From Firmicutes bacterium CAG:95 (GTDB taxonomy: Bacteria > Bacillota > Clostridia > Lachnospirales > Lachnospiraceae), in assembly GCA_000438155.1 (NCBI GenBank), contig FR902949.1:3059-11733 (forward strand): 8,675 bases of DNA. The letters run 5' to 3'. Under the pieces are notes generated by a model. It saw nothing but the letters and a program-made list of their open reading frames with translations. It was not told where the DNA came from and searched no databases. The position numbers were made by a program, and so were the translations under genes. Below are positions 7,012-8,675 of this stretch, piece after piece (within the stretch, counting starts at the first letter, position 1; every line of letters begins with the position of its first letter).

Positions 7012-8583
7012 ATGAAGAAAAAACTTTTATCAGCTCTGCTGGTAGCAGCTATGGCAGTCAGCACTCTTGCTGGATGCGGAAGCAGCACCACAGAAACACC
7101 TGCAGCTGACACAACAACAGAAGCAGCAGACACAACAGAAGCAGCAGACACAACAGATGATGCTGCAGCAGCAGACACAACAGAAGCAGCTAGTGGAGAT
7201 GTGGTTAACATCAACATCTACAGAGCAAGCTACAACGTAGCACAGCCTGACAGCGCAGAAGTAAAGGCAGTTCAGGACGCTATCAACGAGTACATCGCTG
7301 ACAAGATCAATGTACAGGTTACTATCAATGATATTCCTTCAGGTGAATATGCAGATAAGGCAAACCTTGCATTAGCAAACAACGAAATCAACTTACTTTG
7401 GACCGCAAGCTGGATGGGAACCATCGGAACCAACGATCTGTACAAGGCTAACGCAGCTTATGACATCACAGATCTTTTACCTGGAACAACCCTTTACAGC
7501 GCTATGCCGGAATCCATCTGGACCGCTTCCCGTTATGATGGAAAAGATTTATTCGTTCCTGTTTACAAGGAAGCATACGAAGGTTATGACTTAAAGTTCC
7601 CTGAAGGATATGCTACCGAGTTTGGTCTTGATACCGCTTCCATTAAGGAACTTAAGGATCTTGAGCCGTACCTTGAGTGGTGTAAGACAGAGAAGGGACT
7701 TAAGTATCCTTACCTTGCAGGTAAGACACCTATGTTCTTCAGATATTACATTGACAAGTACGACTTCTTCGATGGAGCTAACTCCTTATTCGCAGTTGAT
7801 CGTGCTACCGATACTGTAGTTAACCCTACATTAACTCAGGATTACATTGATTTCTGTACTTTAATGTGCGAATGGGGTGAGAAGGGTTACATCTCTGAAG
7901 ATGAAGTAACCAAGACCACTTCCGATAGTGAAGCACAGTCTCAGAACTGGGGCGTTAACTGGTGGACATGTGTACCTGGTGACGAGTCCAACTCCGAAAG
8001 CCGTGATATGCAGGAAGAAGTATTCGTAGAAGGCTTTACCGGTAAGTATGCTCATTCTACCACTACTCTTGGATCCTGTTTCGCAATTACAGCTAACTCT
8101 ACTGAAGAGCAGGCTAAGGCTTGTATCGACTTCTTAGGCTTACTGTACACAGATAACACTGTAGCTAACCTTTATACCTATGGTATTCAGGATGTAGATT
8201 ATACCTTAGATGCTGATGGTAAGGTAGTTCAGAACAACGAGAAGTATGGTCACTCCGCTTGGGAATCCACTTCTGTAGTTCCTCTTACCCTTTGCGCTGG
8301 CGAACCTGATGATAAGGTTCAGATCTATCAGGATATGAACGGACAGGCTAAGGCTTCCTGTGCAGCAGGATTCAGATTTAACGTAGCACCTGTTGAAGCT
8401 CAGTACGCTGCATGTACAAACGTATTCGATCAGTACGGATTCGTTCTTGAGCTTGGTGGATATGCTGCAGCAGATGTTGAATCCATCATCACTGAGTACA
8501 ACGCAGCACTTGATGAAGCTGGATACCAGGATGTACTTGCTGAGTTCTCTAAGCAGTATGAAGATTGGAAAGCTTCCAAGTAA
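7012..8583 (+). CDS. Sugar ABC transporter substrate-binding lipoprotein, LplA type
   Basis: Extracellular, membrane-anchored solute-binding protein (523 residues) that should deliver sugar to the two upstream permeases. A lipoprotein signal peptide is clear: MKKK, a hydrophobic stretch, then the lipobox LAGC with C22 as the lipidated residue. Residues 23-62 are a Ser/Thr/Glu/Asp/Ala-rich linker with tandem ADTTEA-like repeats, acting as a flexible tether. The folded domain starts near VVNINIYRAS (64-73). The size and C-terminal features such as YGIQDVDYTLDADGKV (390-405) fit the LplA/aldouronate-type group of family 1 binding proteins. Aromatic residues W130, W134, W170, W314, W317 and W318 are candidates for sugar stacking. 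The mature domain has nine cysteines beyond C22 (224, 282, 286, 320, 356, 371, 428, 450, 468), many for an exported protein. The ligand is inferred from context to be cellobiose or a longer beta-glucan oligosaccharide. A strong terminator follows. Confidence 0.92.
   Translation: MKKKLLSALLVAAMAVSTLAGCGSSTTETPAADTTTEAADTTEAADTTDDAAAADTTEAASGDVVNINIYRASYNVAQPDSAEVKAVQDAINEYIADKINVQVTINDIPSGEYADKANLALANNEINLLWTASWMGTIGTNDLYKANAAYDITDLLPGTTLYSAMPESIWTASRYDGKDLFVPVYKEAYEGYDLKFPEGYATEFGLDTASIKELKDLEPYLEWCKTEKGLKYPYLAGKTPMFFRYYIDKYDFFDGANSLFAVDRATDTVVNPTLTQDYIDFCTLMCEWGEKGYISEDEVTKTTSDSEAQSQNWGVNWWTCVPGDESNSESRDMQEEVFVEGFTGKYAHSTTTLGSCFAITANSTEEQAKACIDFLGLLYTDNTVANLYTYGIQDVDYTLDADGKVVQNNEKYGHSAWESTSVVPLTLCAGEPDDKVQIYQDMNGQAKASCAAGFRFNVAPVEAQYAACTNVFDQYGFVLELGGYAAADVESIITEYNAALDEAGYQDVLAEFSKQYEDWKASK
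7105..7191 (+). repeat. ADTTEA tandem repeats in the lipoprotein linker
   Basis: Residues 32-60 are built from four copies of an A-D-T-T-(T/D)-E-A type unit: ADTTTEA, ADTTEA, ADTTDDAAA and ADTTEA. At DNA level gcagacacaacagaagca (18 bp) occurs exactly at 7126-7143 and 7171-7188, with a partial copy starting at 7144. Such repeats can change copy number by slippage, in steps of six residues, without breaking the frame. Confidence 0.8.
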
Positions 8584-8604
8584 TTAAATAAAACCTGAAA
8601 CTTT

Positions 8605-8634
8605 AGGGGCATTGCGAAAGCAATGTCCCTTTTG
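8605..8634 (+). terminator. Rho-independent terminator of the transporter operon
   Basis: AGGGGCATTGC (8605-8615) pairs with GCAATGTCCCT (8620-8630), 11 bp with one G-U pair, closed by a GAAA tetraloop (8616-8619) and followed by TTTTGTTG. It starts 22 bases after the lipoprotein stop and is a textbook terminator. The 3' arm and tail share 15 bases with the minus-strand terminator at 883-897. Confidence 0.92.
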
Positions 8635-8675
8635 TTGTGTAGAGCACTTAATGAAAGCAAACCGAAGGTGCAGCT

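Noticed and set aside
7008..7217. Minus-strand frame rich in Ala, Ser and Val opposite the lipoprotein signal and linker
   Set aside because: It is the antisense reading of the repetitive linker codons, with low-complexity composition and no family resemblance.
8430..8660. Minus-strand frame of 76 residues at the end of the transporter operon
   Set aside because: It overlaps the lipoprotein C-terminus in antisense and begins downstream of the operon terminator hairpin, reading through it. There is no recognisable product.
8638..8675. Possible beginning of another gene after the operon terminator
   Set aside because: Too little sequence remains to call a reading frame or a promoter.

Overview
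The window looks like a chromosomal segment from a low-GC, Gram-positive anaerobe of the Clostridia, most likely a Lachnospiraceae relative. This is an inference from strong AGGAG-type ribosome binding sites, a lipoprotein-type substrate-binding protein, very AT-rich intergenic DNA, and a cellobiose phosphorylase that resembles clostridial enzymes along its whole length. No genus can be assigned from the sequence alone. I see no mobile elements, CRISPR array, rRNA or tRNA.

Layout: (1) 4-867 (+), a pyridoxal/pyridoxamine kinase that looks unrelated to the rest. (2) 868-981, a convergent gap with a strong bidirectional terminator and a small tandem duplication. (3) 982-3417 (-), a full-length GH94 cellobiose phosphorylase with all expected catalytic and phosphate-binding residues. 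(4) 3418-3888, an AT-rich divergent control region of about 470 bases, holding a good promoter for the phosphorylase and two LacI-type operator candidates just downstream of it. (5) 3889-4899 (+), a LacI/GalR-family regulator. (6) 4900-5034, a leader whose probable promoter lies inside the 3' end of the regulator gene, followed by a long imperfect inverted repeat. (7) 5035-5940 and 5959-6891 (+), two sugar ABC permeases of the LplB and YtcP/LplC type. (8) 6892-7011, an intercistronic gap with small hairpins. (9) 7012-8583 (+), the cognate substrate-binding lipoprotein, closed by a terminator at 8605-8634.

How the genes fit together: the lipoprotein and two permeases should import a beta-glucan-derived disaccharide or oligosaccharide. 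The cytoplasmic phosphorylase then splits cellobiose with inorganic phosphate to glucose 1-phosphate and glucose, saving one ATP per disaccharide. The LacI-family protein probably controls both the phosphorylase and the transporter. No ATPase is encoded here, so the transporter probably borrows a shared MsmK/MsmX-type ATPase encoded elsewhere. The components are known families. The less ordinary points are the operator architecture, the use of an LplB/YtcP-type transporter next to cellobiose phosphorylase, and a terminator motif shared by the two ends of the window. I found no evidence for a wholly new system.
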